Shown here: piece by piece, positions 9,746 to 18,429 of the stretch
How positions within the stretch are numbered: the stretch's first letter is position 1
Layout: each line of letters opens with the position of its first letter
Source: JAGNHN01 sp964590645
GTDB taxonomy: Bacteria; Bacteroidota; Bacteroidia; Bacteroidales; JAGNHN01
Reading direction: 5' to 3'
Length of the DNA stretch: 64,000 bases
Assembly (NCBI GenBank): GCA_964590645.1
Contig: CAZPYJ010000001.1
Coordinates: 62,001 to 126,000 of the forward strand
Made by a program: the position numbers and the translations under genes
The notes under the pieces: model-generated
Told to the model about the DNA's origin: nothing
Databases searched by the model: none
What the model saw: the letters and a program-made list of their open reading frames with translations, nothing else

Positions 9746-11158
9746 TTAAAGCAGTTCATAATCCTTTTCTTTGAGCAGGCTGAGGATATCCAGTTCGTGA
9801 AAACTGCCTGAACTCATTAACAGCAGACACGACTTTTGTGCATTTCGTGTCTTCAGCCAATCCTGAACCTCCGTATTCGTCTGAGCAATATGTATATCTG
9901 TTCTTCCGAAAGCGGTGCGGACCTCCTCCGGACTGATGGGAGCCATCTTTTTTTGCCTGAGTGTCTCAGGATGATAAAAGACCAATGCCTCATCCGCAGC
10001 GTCCAGGGCCTGGAAATATTGAGGGAGGAATTGGGCTGAGAGGCTGCTGAATGTGTGCAATTCAATACAGGCCTGAATGCTGTGATCCGGGTATTGTTCC
10101 CTGGCAGCGGCAACTGTAGCTTTGAGCTTCGACGGGGCGTGGGCAAAATCTCTGTACACCACGCTCTCATCTTTGCTGGCCACTTTCTCGAGCCGGCGTG
10201 CAGCACCTTTGAAGGTGGTCATTGAATTGAGAAAATCCAGTGGGGCAAGTCCAAGGAGTTGACAAACCTGCATAGCTCCAGCGAGGTTTTGGAGGTTATG
10301 TTTTCCGAAGATCTGAAGCGGAAAATGCCGGTAGATGGATGATGGCATCGTCGATCCTTCTTGATTACCAGGGTCTGCATCGGCAAAAAGCGTCGTTTTC
10401 CCTTTTTCAATCGTGTACACCGGAGTCCGGTATGGAATGTAGTGTATGTGCTCAGGGCCTTGGGCCACCAGCTCTCTGAGGGTCTCATCCTCTTCACAAT
10501 ACACCACACTCCCACCTGGCTCAATGTGTTCCATCAGGCTGACAAACTGCTCCAGGTATTCCTGCTCTGTGGGAAAGACATTAATATGGTCCCAGGCTAT
10601 CCCGGAAATCAAGGCGATATGGGGTGCATAATGCAGAAACTTCGGACGGGGATCCAGGGGAGAGCTGAGATACTCATCTCCTTCGAGCACGGCAATATGC
10701 GCTTCTTCGCTAACCTTAACCATCACCTCAAAGCCCTCCAGGCTGGCTCCCACCATATAATCGGGTTGTAGTCCGGCTGTATGCAAGGCGTGAAGCACCA
10801 TTGCAGTGATGGTGGTTTTTCCGTGACTACCGGCAATCACTGCGCGCTGCTTATTTTTATACTGCGAATACAAAAATGCCGGAAAGGAGTAGAGCGGCAC
10901 AGAAAGATGCATCGCCCTGAGCAATTCAGGATTGTCTTCCCTGGCGTGCATTCCCAGAATCACTGCATCGAGTTCAGGGCTGATCTTCTCCGGAAACCAC
11001 CCCTCCCGGGGAGGCAAAAGCTTATATCTGGCCAGCCGCGAACGTGAAGGATCTGAAATCCTGTCATCAGAACCACTCACCACGTCTCCTCTTAAATGCA
11101 ATGCAATGGCCAGGTTATGCATCACGGCCCCGCCAATGGCTATGAAATGTACTCTCAT
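9746..11158 (-). CDS. mpl: UDP-N-acetylmuramate:L-alanyl-gamma-D-glutamyl-meso-diaminopimelate ligase
   Basis: 470 residues from the ATG at 11158 (MRVHFIAIGG). Mpl is a cytoplasmic Mur-ligase relative that joins recycled murein tripeptide to UDP-MurNAc with ATP, returning wall peptide to peptidoglycan synthesis. Features seen: N-terminal Rossmann motif IAIGGAVMHNLA, ATP-binding P-loop AGSHGKTTITAM, Mur-type EGDEY, ISGIAWDHINVF, and a C-terminal domain with YRDFAHAPSKLKATV, where murein-synthesis MurC enzymes have a YGHHP-like motif. Length and the AHAPSK motif favour Mpl over MurC. With the NamZ-type muramidase at 13285 it points to active wall recycling. Confidence 0.9.
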   Translation of the reverse strand: MRVHFIAIGGAVMHNLAIALHLRGDVVSGSDDRISDPSRSRLARYKLLPPREGWFPEKISPELDAVILGMHAREDNPELLRAMHLSVPLYSFPAFLYSQYKNKQRAVIAGSHGKTTITAMVLHALHTAGLQPDYMVGASLEGFEVMVKVSEEAHIAVLEGDEYLSSPLDPRPKFLHYAPHIALISGIAWDHINVFPTEQEYLEQFVSLMEHIEPGGSVVYCEEDETLRELVAQGPEHIHYIPYRTPVYTIEKGKTTLFADADPGNQEGSTMPSSIYRHFPLQIFGKHNLQNLAGAMQVCQLLGLAPLDFLNSMTTFKGAARRLEKVASKDESVVYRDFAHAPSKLKATVAAAREQYPDHSIQACIELHTFSSLSAQFLPQYFQALDAADEALVFYHPETLRQKKMAPISPEEVRTAFGRTDIHIAQTNTEVQDWLKTRNAQKSCLLLMSSGSFHELDILSLLKEKDYELL

Positions 11159-11179
11159 AAAGCTTTTCAGACTAAAGGT

Positions 11180-11187
11180 CAAAGGTA
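11180..11187 (-). promoter_or_regulatory. -7 promoter element TACCTTTG for mpl
   Basis: Exact TAnnTTTG on the minus strand, 21 bases before the mpl ATG. A TTTG box lies 16 bases further upstream, closer than the typical 19-21. A 6-bp dyad ATTTGG/CCAAAT (11191-11208) covers that -33 region. Confidence 0.55.
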
Positions 11188-11238
11188 CACATTTGGCATT
11201 GCCCAAATCCCGCCGATTTTACCGGGACCCGGCAGGAT

Positions 11239-11254
11239 ATCAGCAGGGGCTGAT
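11239..11254. promoter_or_regulatory. Possible operator dyad upstream of the APS reductase gene
   Basis: Perfect inverted repeat ATCAGC (11239-11244), four-base spacer, GCTGAT (11249-11254). It lies just upstream of the -7 box of the reductase gene, where a regulator could act. No known binding consensus was recognised. Confidence 0.3.
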
Positions 11255-11264
11255 CAAAAACCAG

Positions 11265-11272
11265 TATTTTTG
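11265..11272 (+). promoter_or_regulatory. -7 promoter element TATTTTTG for the APS reductase gene
   Basis: Exact TAnnTTTG, 26 bases before the ATG at 11299, in the divergent region shared with mpl. No clear -33 TTG at the expected distance. Confidence 0.5.
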
Positions 11273-11298
11273 CAAGCTGATCAATTTGACAAGCACCG

Positions 11299-12006
11299 AT
11301 GCAAAAAGAAAAGGCAGCCGAAATAAATGCGCTACTTGCGGGTAGTGCTCCTGAAGACGTTCTCCGGTACTTCCTCCTTGATTTTCAAGGCAGAACTGCG
11401 CTTTCAAGCAGCTTAGGGCCAGAGGATCAAATATTGACGGAGATGATCTCTCATATTCATCCTTCAGCAAGGATTTTCACCCTGGACACCGGCAGGCTGT
11501 TCCCGGAGACTTACGACCTGATGCACCTGACCAACCAGCGCTACAAAACCAGGATTGAAGTCTTTTTCCCTCCGGCAGCAGAAGTGGAAAGAATGGTCGC
11601 AGACAAGGGCATCAATCTCTTTTATGAAAGCATTGAGAACAGAAAGGAATGCTGTCACATCAGAAAAATTCTTCCCCTGAAAAGGGCACTGCAAGGCCTT
11701 GATGCCTGGATAACAGGCCTGCGGCGAGAGCAGTCACCAACCCGTGATGAGGTAGAGGTGGTGGAATGGGATGAAGCCAATCAAATCATTAAAGTAAGTC
11801 CTTTGATTAACTGGAGCCGGGAACAAGTTTGGGATTATATCAATGCAAAACACATTCCCGTGAACCCACTACATCAAAAAGGATTTGCCAGCATCGGTTG
11901 CCAGCCTTGCACTCGGGCCATCAACGAGAATGAAGATGAAAGAGCCGGAAGATGGTGGTGGGAAAATCCGGAGACGAAAGAATGCGGCCTCCATAAGAAG
12001 GTTTAA
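11299..12006 (+). CDS. cysH: Adenylyl-sulfate (APS) reductase, iron-sulfur type, CysH family
   Basis: 235 residues. It reduces activated sulfate to sulfite with thioredoxin in assimilatory sulfate reduction. A PP-loop-type start (SSLGPEDQILTEMI) binds the nucleotide. Four cysteines, Cys118-Cys119 (ECCHIRK) and Cys201/Cys204 (GCQPC), match the [4Fe-4S] ligand pattern that separates APS reductases from the cluster-free PAPS reductases. The catalytic cysteine is Cys229 in the C-terminal ECGLHKK. The other sulfate-activation genes (cysD, cysN, sulfite reductase) are not in the window, so here it stands alone. Its 3' end meets the permease gene with 3 bases between the stop codons and no visible terminator. 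Confidence 0.93.
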   Translation: MQKEKAAEINALLAGSAPEDVLRYFLLDFQGRTALSSSLGPEDQILTEMISHIHPSARIFTLDTGRLFPETYDLMHLTNQRYKTRIEVFFPPAAEVERMVADKGINLFYESIENRKECCHIRKILPLKRALQGLDAWITGLRREQSPTRDEVEVVEWDEANQIIKVSPLINWSREQVWDYINAKHIPVNPLHQKGFASIGCQPCTRAINENEDERAGRWWWENPETKECGLHKKV

Positions 12007-12009
12007 TTC

Positions 12010-13233
12010 TCAGCGCATCGAAATAACTTTTACGGCACTGATCTTTGCCACGATTAATGTGGGAAGAAGCATTGCGGCAATGCACATTGCCAAAGCCCCC
12101 GCATTGAGCAGGAGAATCGGCCATAATTCAAAACTTACCGGTACCCGCGACAGGTAATATGACTCTTCTGAGAGCCGGATCCATCCAAAGCTTTTCTGCA
12201 GAAAAAGCAAAAGCAATCCGATTGCATTGCCGATAAGCAGGCCTGTCAGCGTAATCCTGACAGCCTGTTGTAAAAAAATATGACGCACAATGGCATTGCT
12301 AGCACCCAAAGCTTTCAGTACACCGATCAGGTTCATTCTCTCCAGCATAATGATCAGCAAGGCAGAAATCATTGTGATCACAGAAACAAATATCATCAGG
12401 ATTAAGATGACAATCACGTTCATATCCTGCAAAGCCAGCCAGTCGAATATCTGTGGATAGATTTCTGAGGCAGTGATTACATCGATTCCCGATGCGGTAT
12501 TCTCATATAGAGTGGAAGCCAGTCCCTGAATATTCTTTGTATTCTCCACAAATACTTCGAAGCCACCTACCTGTGTGGTATCCCAAAGGTTCAGGCGTTG
12601 TATATGCCTGATATCACCCAGGATGTATGTGCGATCGAATTCTTCCATCCCGCTGCGATAGATACCACATATCTCAAAACGCCGGCCACGCATTCTTCCC
12701 TCAGAGCCAGCGAGAAAATACATCCTGAGGCTTTGGCCTGTATCCAGGGCGAGCCGCAATGCCAGGCGCTCGGAGATCAGTACTTCATCGCCCCTCTTCT
12801 CATTCCATACCGGAAAATCTCCGCGAATCAGTTTTCCGCTGAAACGGCTCCAGTCATAATCCAGATATACCCCTTTGAGTACCACTCCCTCAATGTATTC
12901 GTCTGTTTTAAGAATACCCGCTTTGGTGGCATAGGGCTGGATATGAGACACGCCCTTAAGCCAGGCATAATCAGGATAAAAGGCCTGGTGCATTGCCAGT
13001 GGACTGGATTCAAACGAATCGTTCAGGTCAAAGTGTGAAAGCCTGATGTGGCCGGAGAACCCGAATACCTTCGACTGTATCTCCTGTTGAAAACCGCGTA
13101 CAACAGCCACAGAGATGATCATCACGGCAATACTCAAAGCGACCCCGGTGATGGCAATCCGGATTAAGGGCCGGGCATAGGCTGAAAGAGCGCGGCTACT
13201 CAGTCGGGAGGCAATGAAATATGGAAAATTCAC
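12010..13233 (-). CDS. ABC transporter permease, LolC/LolE-like (FtsX family)
   Basis: 407 residues if started at the GTG at 13233 (VNFPYFIASRLSS). A longer frame from an ATG at 13272 would contain the promoter element, so GTG is preferred. The layout is LolC/E-like: N-terminal membrane segment (IRIAITGVALSIAVMIISVAVV), a large periplasmic domain of about 220 residues, then three membrane segments near 275-300, 320-345 and 370-400 with the FtsX-type core (VITMISALLIIMLERM, IGVLKALGAS). Such permeases release lipoproteins from the inner membrane or act in related export. The ATPase partner (LolD-like) is not encoded nearby, as is common in Bacteroidota. Confidence 0.85.
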   Translation of the reverse strand: MNFPYFIASRLSSRALSAYARPLIRIAITGVALSIAVMIISVAVVRGFQQEIQSKVFGFSGHIRLSHFDLNDSFESSPLAMHQAFYPDYAWLKGVSHIQPYATKAGILKTDEYIEGVVLKGVYLDYDWSRFSGKLIRGDFPVWNEKRGDEVLISERLALRLALDTGQSLRMYFLAGSEGRMRGRRFEICGIYRSGMEEFDRTYILGDIRHIQRLNLWDTTQVGGFEVFVENTKNIQGLASTLYENTASGIDVITASEIYPQIFDWLALQDMNVIVILILMIFVSVITMISALLIIMLERMNLIGVLKALGASNAIVRHIFLQQAVRITLTGLLIGNAIGLLLLFLQKSFGWIRLSEESYYLSRVPVSFELWPILLLNAGALAMCIAAMLLPTLIVAKISAVKVISMR

Positions 13234-13251
13234 AAAAGCTTTCTTATTTTG

Positions 13252-13259
13252 CAAAGGTA
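13252..13259 (-). promoter_or_regulatory. -7 promoter element TACCTTTG for the permease gene
   Basis: Exact TAnnTTTG on the minus strand. It lies 18 bases upstream of the GTG start and inside the longer alternative frame, so it decides the start. No TTG at the usual -33 distance. Confidence 0.5.
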
Positions 13260-13284
13260 TGAAACAGTCCATTCCCCTTTGCCT

Positions 13285-14490
13285 ATGATTAAGCCCATTC
13301 CGACTCTTGTCCTTTTTGCTTTTATTTCCATATTAAACGCTCAGGCCCAGTTTGTTTTCCCTTACAGGCAAACCCAGGCTGCGCAAATCCGGTGTGGAGC
13401 GGAAAGAACCCAAAAGTATTTCCCGATGCTGCAGCAAAAACGCATTGCCATCACCACGAATCATACTGCTTACATCGGGGAGAAGCACATCGTAGACAGC
13501 CTGGCCGGGGCCGGTTTCGATGTCCGCAAGGTTTTTGCACCTGAGCACGGATTCAGGGGGAAGGAAGCAGCCGGTGCCCATATTGGCGACGGAATTGATC
13601 CAAAAACAGGCATACCTGTCCTATCCCTTTACGGGAAAAAGAAAAAGCCCGAACCGGAAGATCTCCAGGATGTGGATATTGTCCTCTTTGACATTCAGGA
13701 TGTGGGTGTAAGGTTCTATACATACATTTCGACGATGAGCTATATGATGGAAGCCTGTGCTGAGGCCGGAATTCCCTTCATCGTACTGGACCGGCCCAAT
13801 CCACACGGGCATTATGTAGACGGGCCCATACTCGAGGATGGCTTTAGTTCTTTTGTCGGGCTGCATCCCGTTCCGGTGGTACACGGAATGACGATAGGAG
13901 AATATGCCCGGATGGTGAACGGGGAGGGCTGGCTGCAAAACGGCAAAAAATGCCAGCTGCAGGTCATCCCGGTGGCCGGGTACACCCATACCGATCTATA
14001 CCAGCTGCCCATCCCCCCCTCCCCTAACCTTCCTAATATGGCAGCAGTATATCTATACCCTTCCCTTGCCTTTTTCGAGGGGAGCAACGTGAGCGTGGCC
14101 AGGGGTACCGACTTTCCTTTTCAGGCATTCGGACATCCTGATTTGCACGGGGCCCCCTTCCGCTTCACGCCTGAATCAAGACAGGAAGCACCCAGGCCGC
14201 CACAGCTGGGAAAAGAGTGCAAAGGATACCATCTGGAAGAATTTGGAGGCCGGTTTATTCGCAACTATCGACAGCTTTATCTGTACTGGTTGATTGAAAC
14301 CTATCGCGACCTGGGTGGTGAGCCCTCCTTTTTTCTCCCCTTTTTCGATAAACTTGCCGGAAGCGATATGCTGCGCAAACAAATCATTTCAGGTCTCTCT
14401 GAAAGCCAGATCCGGGAAAGCTGGCAAGAAGGGCTGAATAAGTACAAGCTAATCAGAAAGAAGTATTTACTGTACCCTGACTTTGAATAA
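13285..14490 (+). CDS. namZ: Exo-beta-N-acetylmuramidase NamZ-like (DUF1343)
   Basis: 401 residues from the ATG at 13285, which gives a signal peptide (MIKPIPTLVLFAFISILNAQAQF). The family removes MurNAc from the non-reducing ends of peptidoglycan fragments. Conserved DUF1343 motifs seen are ITNHTAYIG, FAPEHGFRG, VLSLYG, DIQDVGVRFYTYISTM, LDRPNPHGH, VVHGMTIGEYARM, PPSPNLP, SLAFFEGSNVSVARGTDFPF and GSDMLRKQI. The signal peptide indicates a periplasmic or outer-envelope enzyme. With Mpl nearby, it supports a wall-recycling role, though the two genes are not co-transcribed. One base separates its stop from the next start, so it is an operon with the TMTC-like gene. Confidence 0.88.
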   Translation: MIKPIPTLVLFAFISILNAQAQFVFPYRQTQAAQIRCGAERTQKYFPMLQQKRIAITTNHTAYIGEKHIVDSLAGAGFDVRKVFAPEHGFRGKEAAGAHIGDGIDPKTGIPVLSLYGKKKKPEPEDLQDVDIVLFDIQDVGVRFYTYISTMSYMMEACAEAGIPFIVLDRPNPHGHYVDGPILEDGFSSFVGLHPVPVVHGMTIGEYARMVNGEGWLQNGKKCQLQVIPVAGYTHTDLYQLPIPPSPNLPNMAAVYLYPSLAFFEGSNVSVARGTDFPFQAFGHPDLHGAPFRFTPESRQEAPRPPQLGKECKGYHLEEFGGRFIRNYRQLYLYWLIETYRDLGGEPSFFLPFFDKLAGSDMLRKQIISGLSESQIRESWQEGLNKYKLIRKKYLLYPDFE

Positions 14491-14491
14491 G

Positions 14492-16567
14492 ATGAAAACC
14501 GGTCAGTTACAAACAAAGCTGTCAGAAAGCCTGAAACCTTTTCTAATACTGGGTATTCTTGCCTTCGGATTGTATGCCAACACCCTGAAGCTGGACTATG
14601 CCCTGGACGATACCCTGCTGATCACCGGAAATGAATTCACAAAAAAAGGCCTGGAGGGCATTCCGGATATCCTGACCAACGATGCCTTTACCGGCTTCTT
14701 CGGAAAACAGAAGAACCTGGTTGCGGGTGGAAGATACAGGCCCTTATCCCAGATAATGTTTGCAGTGGAATATGAGATATTTGGCCCGAACCCATTCCCC
14801 GGTCATCTGTTCAATGTTTTACTGTATGTGGCCCTGGCTCTGTTCCTTTTTCATTTCTTACGAAAGCTCCTCGATCCATCCGATGGACCCTGGTGGTTCA
14901 GCATTGCCTTTGTGGCCAGCCTTTTCTTTATAGCGCATCCGCTGCATACAGAAGCCGTGGCAAATGTAAAAGGCAGAGATGAAATACTCACTATGCTTTT
15001 TGTAATCCTGGCCTGGCACAGCAGCCTCAGGTACATCCACCGCAATCAAACCATACACCTGGTATGGAGCGGATTATTCTTCTTCCTGGCGCTGATGTCA
15101 AAGGAAAACAGCCTTCCTTTTATAGTGGTCATTCCTCTGTCCTTCTATTTCTTCAGAAAAGGGGTAAGCAAAAAACAGATAACAATGAGCATCCTGCCTC
15201 TACTGATCACCAGTGCTGGATTTCTTGCCCTTAGATACAATGCCCTGGGTTTCTTTCTGGGAGGAGAAAAGGCCACTGAGCTCCTGAATGACCCCTACCT
15301 GAATGCCACAGTGGCTGAAAAACTCGCCACCAATTTGCTCACCTGGGGTAAGTATTACTCCCTGCTGATATTCCCCCACCCACTGACCCACGATTACTAT
15401 CCGCATTTTTTCTCCCTGAAGGATTTCGCTCATCCGGCTGTCTTGCTCAGTGTACTTGCGACGCTTGCCCTGGCGGGCTATGCTTTGGCAGGGATAAAGA
15501 AAAAGCATCTCCTTTCATTCAGCATATTGTATTTCTTCATCACCTTTTCCATAATGAGCAATGTGGCCTTCAATATTGGCACCTTTATGAATGAGCGTTT
15601 TATGTTCATTCCACTGCTTGGCTACGCCCTGGGGCTGGCCTTTTTGCTGAGACGTTGGCGAGAAACGCGGATTGCGGCCAGGCTGCCTTTATACATTGGT
15701 GGATTGATGTTATTGGCATACAGCATCAAAACCATCAGTCGCAATCCAGTGTGGCAGGATGATTACACCCTTTTTACCACCGATGTCAGGGTGAGTCATA
15801 ACAGCATTAAATGCAATGTATCGGCAGGAGGGAAGAGCCTGGAGAAATACGAAAAGACCCAGGACCCGGTGCTTCGCGCCTCTTTGCTTGCCCAAGCCAT
15901 TCCCTGGCTCGAAAAGGGAGTGTCGCTTCATCCGGGCTACCTGGCAGGATGGGAACAACTGGGAAAAGCCACCTATTACGATAAGGACTATGAGCGTGCC
16001 TGGCTTTGCTATCAGAACTGTTTGCAGATCAAGCCGGATTCGGAAAGTGCCAAGGAGAACCTTGGCCTGGTGGCTCTGATGGCTTTTCAGGAAAAAGACT
16101 ATCCTGCAGCCATCACCTATCTGAAGCAAGTCAGGGTGCTGATGCCGGCAGAGGGATTATACGCGGCCCGCCTGGCGGATGCATACATTGAGATGGGTGA
16201 AGGAGACAAGGCCAGGCTGGTTTTGGAAGAAGCCCTGGCCGAAAATCCCAAAGACCATCTTTTACTGGGCAAATTGGGCGAGTTCTGGGGGAGATATTTC
16301 GGGCGACTGGACCGGGCAGAGCATTACCTTCTTCTTGCCCTGGAGGGCAAGCCGGATTATGCCTCTGCACTTGAAAACCTCGGCATTGTTTACGGAATGA
16401 CAGGCAGGCTGGAACAAAGCCTTGAGGCACTCCGTAAAGCTTCGGTCATTGAGCCGGAAAACAGCCGGATACTGACTAACATCGGCAATACCCTGATGAT
16501 GATGGGCCAATCGCAGGAAGCGGAAGAATACTTCTCTCAGGCCAAACAGAAAGAATCAAAGGATTAA
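14492..16567 (+). CDS. TMTC-like polytopic membrane protein with C-terminal TPRs
   Basis: 691 residues from the ATG at 14492. The first 420 residues hold about ten membrane segments with the TMTC/DUF1736 family motifs: YALDDTLLITGN near the start (acidic pair after the first helix), YRPLSQIMFAVEY, HLFNVLLY, FIAHPLHTEAVANVKGRDEI and SKENSLPF. The last 260 residues are TPR repeats (for example AWLCYQNCLQIKPDSESAKE and SALENLGIVYGMTGRLEQSL). In animals, TMTC proteins O-mannosylate secretory proteins; bacterial relatives are probably GT-C glycosyltransferases, but their substrates are unproven. The stop codon overlaps that of the convergent aminotransferase gene. Confidence 0.8.
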   Translation: MKTGQLQTKLSESLKPFLILGILAFGLYANTLKLDYALDDTLLITGNEFTKKGLEGIPDILTNDAFTGFFGKQKNLVAGGRYRPLSQIMFAVEYEIFGPNPFPGHLFNVLLYVALALFLFHFLRKLLDPSDGPWWFSIAFVASLFFIAHPLHTEAVANVKGRDEILTMLFVILAWHSSLRYIHRNQTIHLVWSGLFFFLALMSKENSLPFIVVIPLSFYFFRKGVSKKQITMSILPLLITSAGFLALRYNALGFFLGGEKATELLNDPYLNATVAEKLATNLLTWGKYYSLLIFPHPLTHDYYPHFFSLKDFAHPAVLLSVLATLALAGYALAGIKKKHLLSFSILYFFITFSIMSNVAFNIGTFMNERFMFIPLLGYALGLAFLLRRWRETRIAARLPLYIGGLMLLAYSIKTISRNPVWQDDYTLFTTDVRVSHNSIKCNVSAGGKSLEKYEKTQDPVLRASLLAQAIPWLEKGVSLHPGYLAGWEQLGKATYYDKDYERAWLCYQNCLQIKPDSESAKENLGLVALMAFQEKDYPAAITYLKQVRVLMPAEGLYAARLADAYIEMGEGDKARLVLEEALAENPKDHLLLGKLGEFWGRYFGRLDRAEHYLLLALEGKPDYASALENLGIVYGMTGRLEQSLEALRKASVIEPENSRILTNIGNTLMMMGQSQEAEEYFSQAKQKESKD

Positions 16568-17763
16568 ACGGTCTTTCCGGGATAGACCTTCAATGCTTCC
16601 GCCAGAGTGTTCATTGCACTGGAAAGGTCATCTGCTTTAAGCACATAACTGATCCTCACTTCATCCTTACCCGAACCCGGAGTAGCATAAAAACCGGTAG
16701 CCGGAGCCATCATCACGGTTTGCATCTCATATTCAAAATCCTCGAGTAACCACTGACAGAAACGGTCTGCATCATCGATAGGAAGCTTTGCTACTACATA
16801 AAAAGCACCCCGGGGATTCGGACAAAAAGCACCCGGCATCTGGTTGATTGCATTAACGACCACTTCGCGGCGGGCGCGGTATTCTTCCAGCACTTCTGCA
16901 AAATAGGAAGGAGGCACATCAATGGCGGCCTCTGAAGCGACCTGACCAAAAGAGGGCGGGCTCAGGCGGGCCTGGGCAAACTTCAGAGCGGTATCTAAAA
17001 CCTGCTGATTCCGGGTTACCATAAAGCCGATGCGAAATCCACAGGCACTGTAGCGCTTGGAAACAGAGTCGATCATTATGACGTTCTGCTCCAGCCCGGG
17101 CAGGTTCATCACCGAATGATGGGTTAGTCCATCGTAACAAAACTCCCTGTACACTTCATCAGAGAAGAGGTATAAATCAAACTTCTTAACAATATCTGCC
17201 AGCACTTTCAACTCCGACTCGGAGTAGAGGTAGCCGGTAGGATTGTTCGGATTGCATATCAGGATCGCTTTGGTTCTGTCCGTAATGGCTTTTTCAAACT
17301 CCTCGATCGGAGGGAGGGCAAAGCCTGACTGAATATCAGAGCGGATGGGTTTCACCACCACTCCTGAGTTTATGGCAAAACCGTTATAGTTGGCATAAAA
17401 GGGTTCGGGGATAATCACTTCATCACCCGGGTCAAGGCAGGATTGCATTGCAAACAGTATGGCCTCGGAAGCCCCGGCACCCACGATGATTTGCTCCGGT
17501 GTAATATGGATACCAACGCCTGCATAGTACGCAGCCAATTTATTCCGGAAGGAGATCATCCCTGCAGAATGGCTGTACTCCACCACCTTTTCCTTATAAT
17601 TTCTCACCGCGTTCATCGCAATCTCCGGTGTGGGAATATCGGGCTGCCCGATGTTCAGGTGGTAGACTTTCACTCCCCGCTTTTTCGCATCTTCAGCGTA
17701 TGGAACCAGTTTTCTGATGGGTGAAGCCGGCATTGCCAGCCCTTTTTTCGAGATTTGTGGCAT
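16564..17763 (-). CDS. Pyridoxal-phosphate aminotransferase, class I (aspartate aminotransferase-like)
   Basis: 399 residues. Fold-type I aminotransferase with the GAGASEAI motif, ICNPNNPTGYLYSE, LFSDEVYREF (Asp and Tyr contacts to the cofactor), the Schiff-base lysine in DSVSKRYSACGFRIGFM, and a C-terminal EVRISYVL with the substrate-binding Arg. It transfers amino groups between an amino acid and 2-oxoglutarate. Aspartate is the usual annotation for this subgroup, but substrate cannot be fixed from sequence alone. The start follows a terminator closely, so it has its own promoter, which I could not identify. The 3' end overlaps the convergent TMTC-like gene by four bases, with both stop codons within TTAA. 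Confidence 0.85.
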   Translation of the reverse strand: MPQISKKGLAMPASPIRKLVPYAEDAKKRGVKVYHLNIGQPDIPTPEIAMNAVRNYKEKVVEYSHSAGMISFRNKLAAYYAGVGIHITPEQIIVGAGASEAILFAMQSCLDPGDEVIIPEPFYANYNGFAINSGVVVKPIRSDIQSGFALPPIEEFEKAITDRTKAILICNPNNPTGYLYSESELKVLADIVKKFDLYLFSDEVYREFCYDGLTHHSVMNLPGLEQNVIMIDSVSKRYSACGFRIGFMVTRNQQVLDTALKFAQARLSPPSFGQVASEAAIDVPPSYFAEVLEEYRARREVVVNAINQMPGAFCPNPRGAFYVVAKLPIDDADRFCQWLLEDFEYEMQTVMMAPATGFYATPGSGKDEVRISYVLKADDLSSAMNTLAEALKVYPGKTV

Positions 17764-17780
17764 ATCAAATAATTTTTAAT

Positions 17781-17808
17781 AAAAAAAGCCGGCAGAAAGA
17801 CTGCCGGC
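17781..17808 (-). terminator. Rho-independent terminator of the DUF1573 gene at 17843
   Basis: Read on the minus strand, a perfect 8-bp stem (GCCGGCAG 17808-17801, CTGCCGGC 17795-17788, loop of five) is followed by seven T. It isolates the DUF1573 gene from the aminotransferase gene. Confidence 0.88.
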
Positions 17809-17842
17809 CACAAATTTGCGAAATATATTCAAAATGCCTGCA

Positions 17843-18301
17843 TTAATTCGCTTTGGGTGTCGCCCCCTGGGAGCTTGGATTTTCCGGAGCGGATTCTGCA
17901 GGAGCCTGAGTGACGGTCCCTTTGATTCTCAGTACCACAGAGGATGTCTTTGCATTGGAAAGGACTGTAATGTGCTTATTGATTGCCCCCATTCTCCGGG
18001 TATCATACTTTACATTTATCGTGCCCGTCTGTCCTGGCAGAATCGGTTCACGCGTCCATTTCGGTACAGTGCATCCACAGGATGAACGAACATTAGACAG
18101 CACAAGGGGTTCTTTTCCCGTGTTGGTAAATTCAAACTCACAGGTACCATCCCCGTTCTGGAAGATGGTGCCATAGTCGTGTACGGTCTTGTTAAAAGTA
18201 ATCTCCGGGGCATTGGGATTGTCTGCAGAAGGCTGTGCTTGCAGTGAAAGGACTGCAACACCCATCAGAAGAAGGCCAAGAATGCTGATCTTTGTTTTCA
18301 T
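17843..18301 (-). CDS. Small exported DUF1573 protein
   Basis: 152 residues from the ATG at 18301; a longer frame is rejected because the promoter lies inside it. The signal peptide MKTKISILGLLLMGVAVLSLQA precedes one complete DUF1573 domain: ITFNKTVHDYGTIFQNGDG, FTNTGKEPLVLSNVRSSCGC, PILPGQTGTINVKYDT and a C-terminal tail rich in Ala, Pro and Ser. It is the single-domain form, shorter than the two paralogues at 7765 and 8611. Role unknown. The gene is monocistronic, with an exact -7 element in front and a strong terminator behind. Confidence 0.88.
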   Translation of the reverse strand: MKTKISILGLLLMGVAVLSLQAQPSADNPNAPEITFNKTVHDYGTIFQNGDGTCEFEFTNTGKEPLVLSNVRSSCGCTVPKWTREPILPGQTGTINVKYDTRRMGAINKHITVLSNAKTSSVVLRIKGTVTQAPAESAPENPSSQGATPKAN

Positions 18302-18340
18302 ATCATCGTGTTTTTGGGGGTTATTTCGTTTTAACAGCAA

Positions 18341-18348
18341 CAAATGTA
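18341..18348 (-). promoter_or_regulatory. -7 promoter element TACATTTG for the DUF1573 gene
   Basis: Exact TAnnTTTG on the minus strand, 39 bases before the ATG at 18301. A TTG lies 20 bases upstream (18371-18369), at the spacing expected for a -33 box. Confidence 0.6.
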
Positions 18349-18429
18349 AAAAGGGGAAGCAGAGCAGGCAATCCGTTAACAAACATTAACAAGGGTATGC
18401 TGGGGAGAAATGCAAACCTTGACCCTGCG

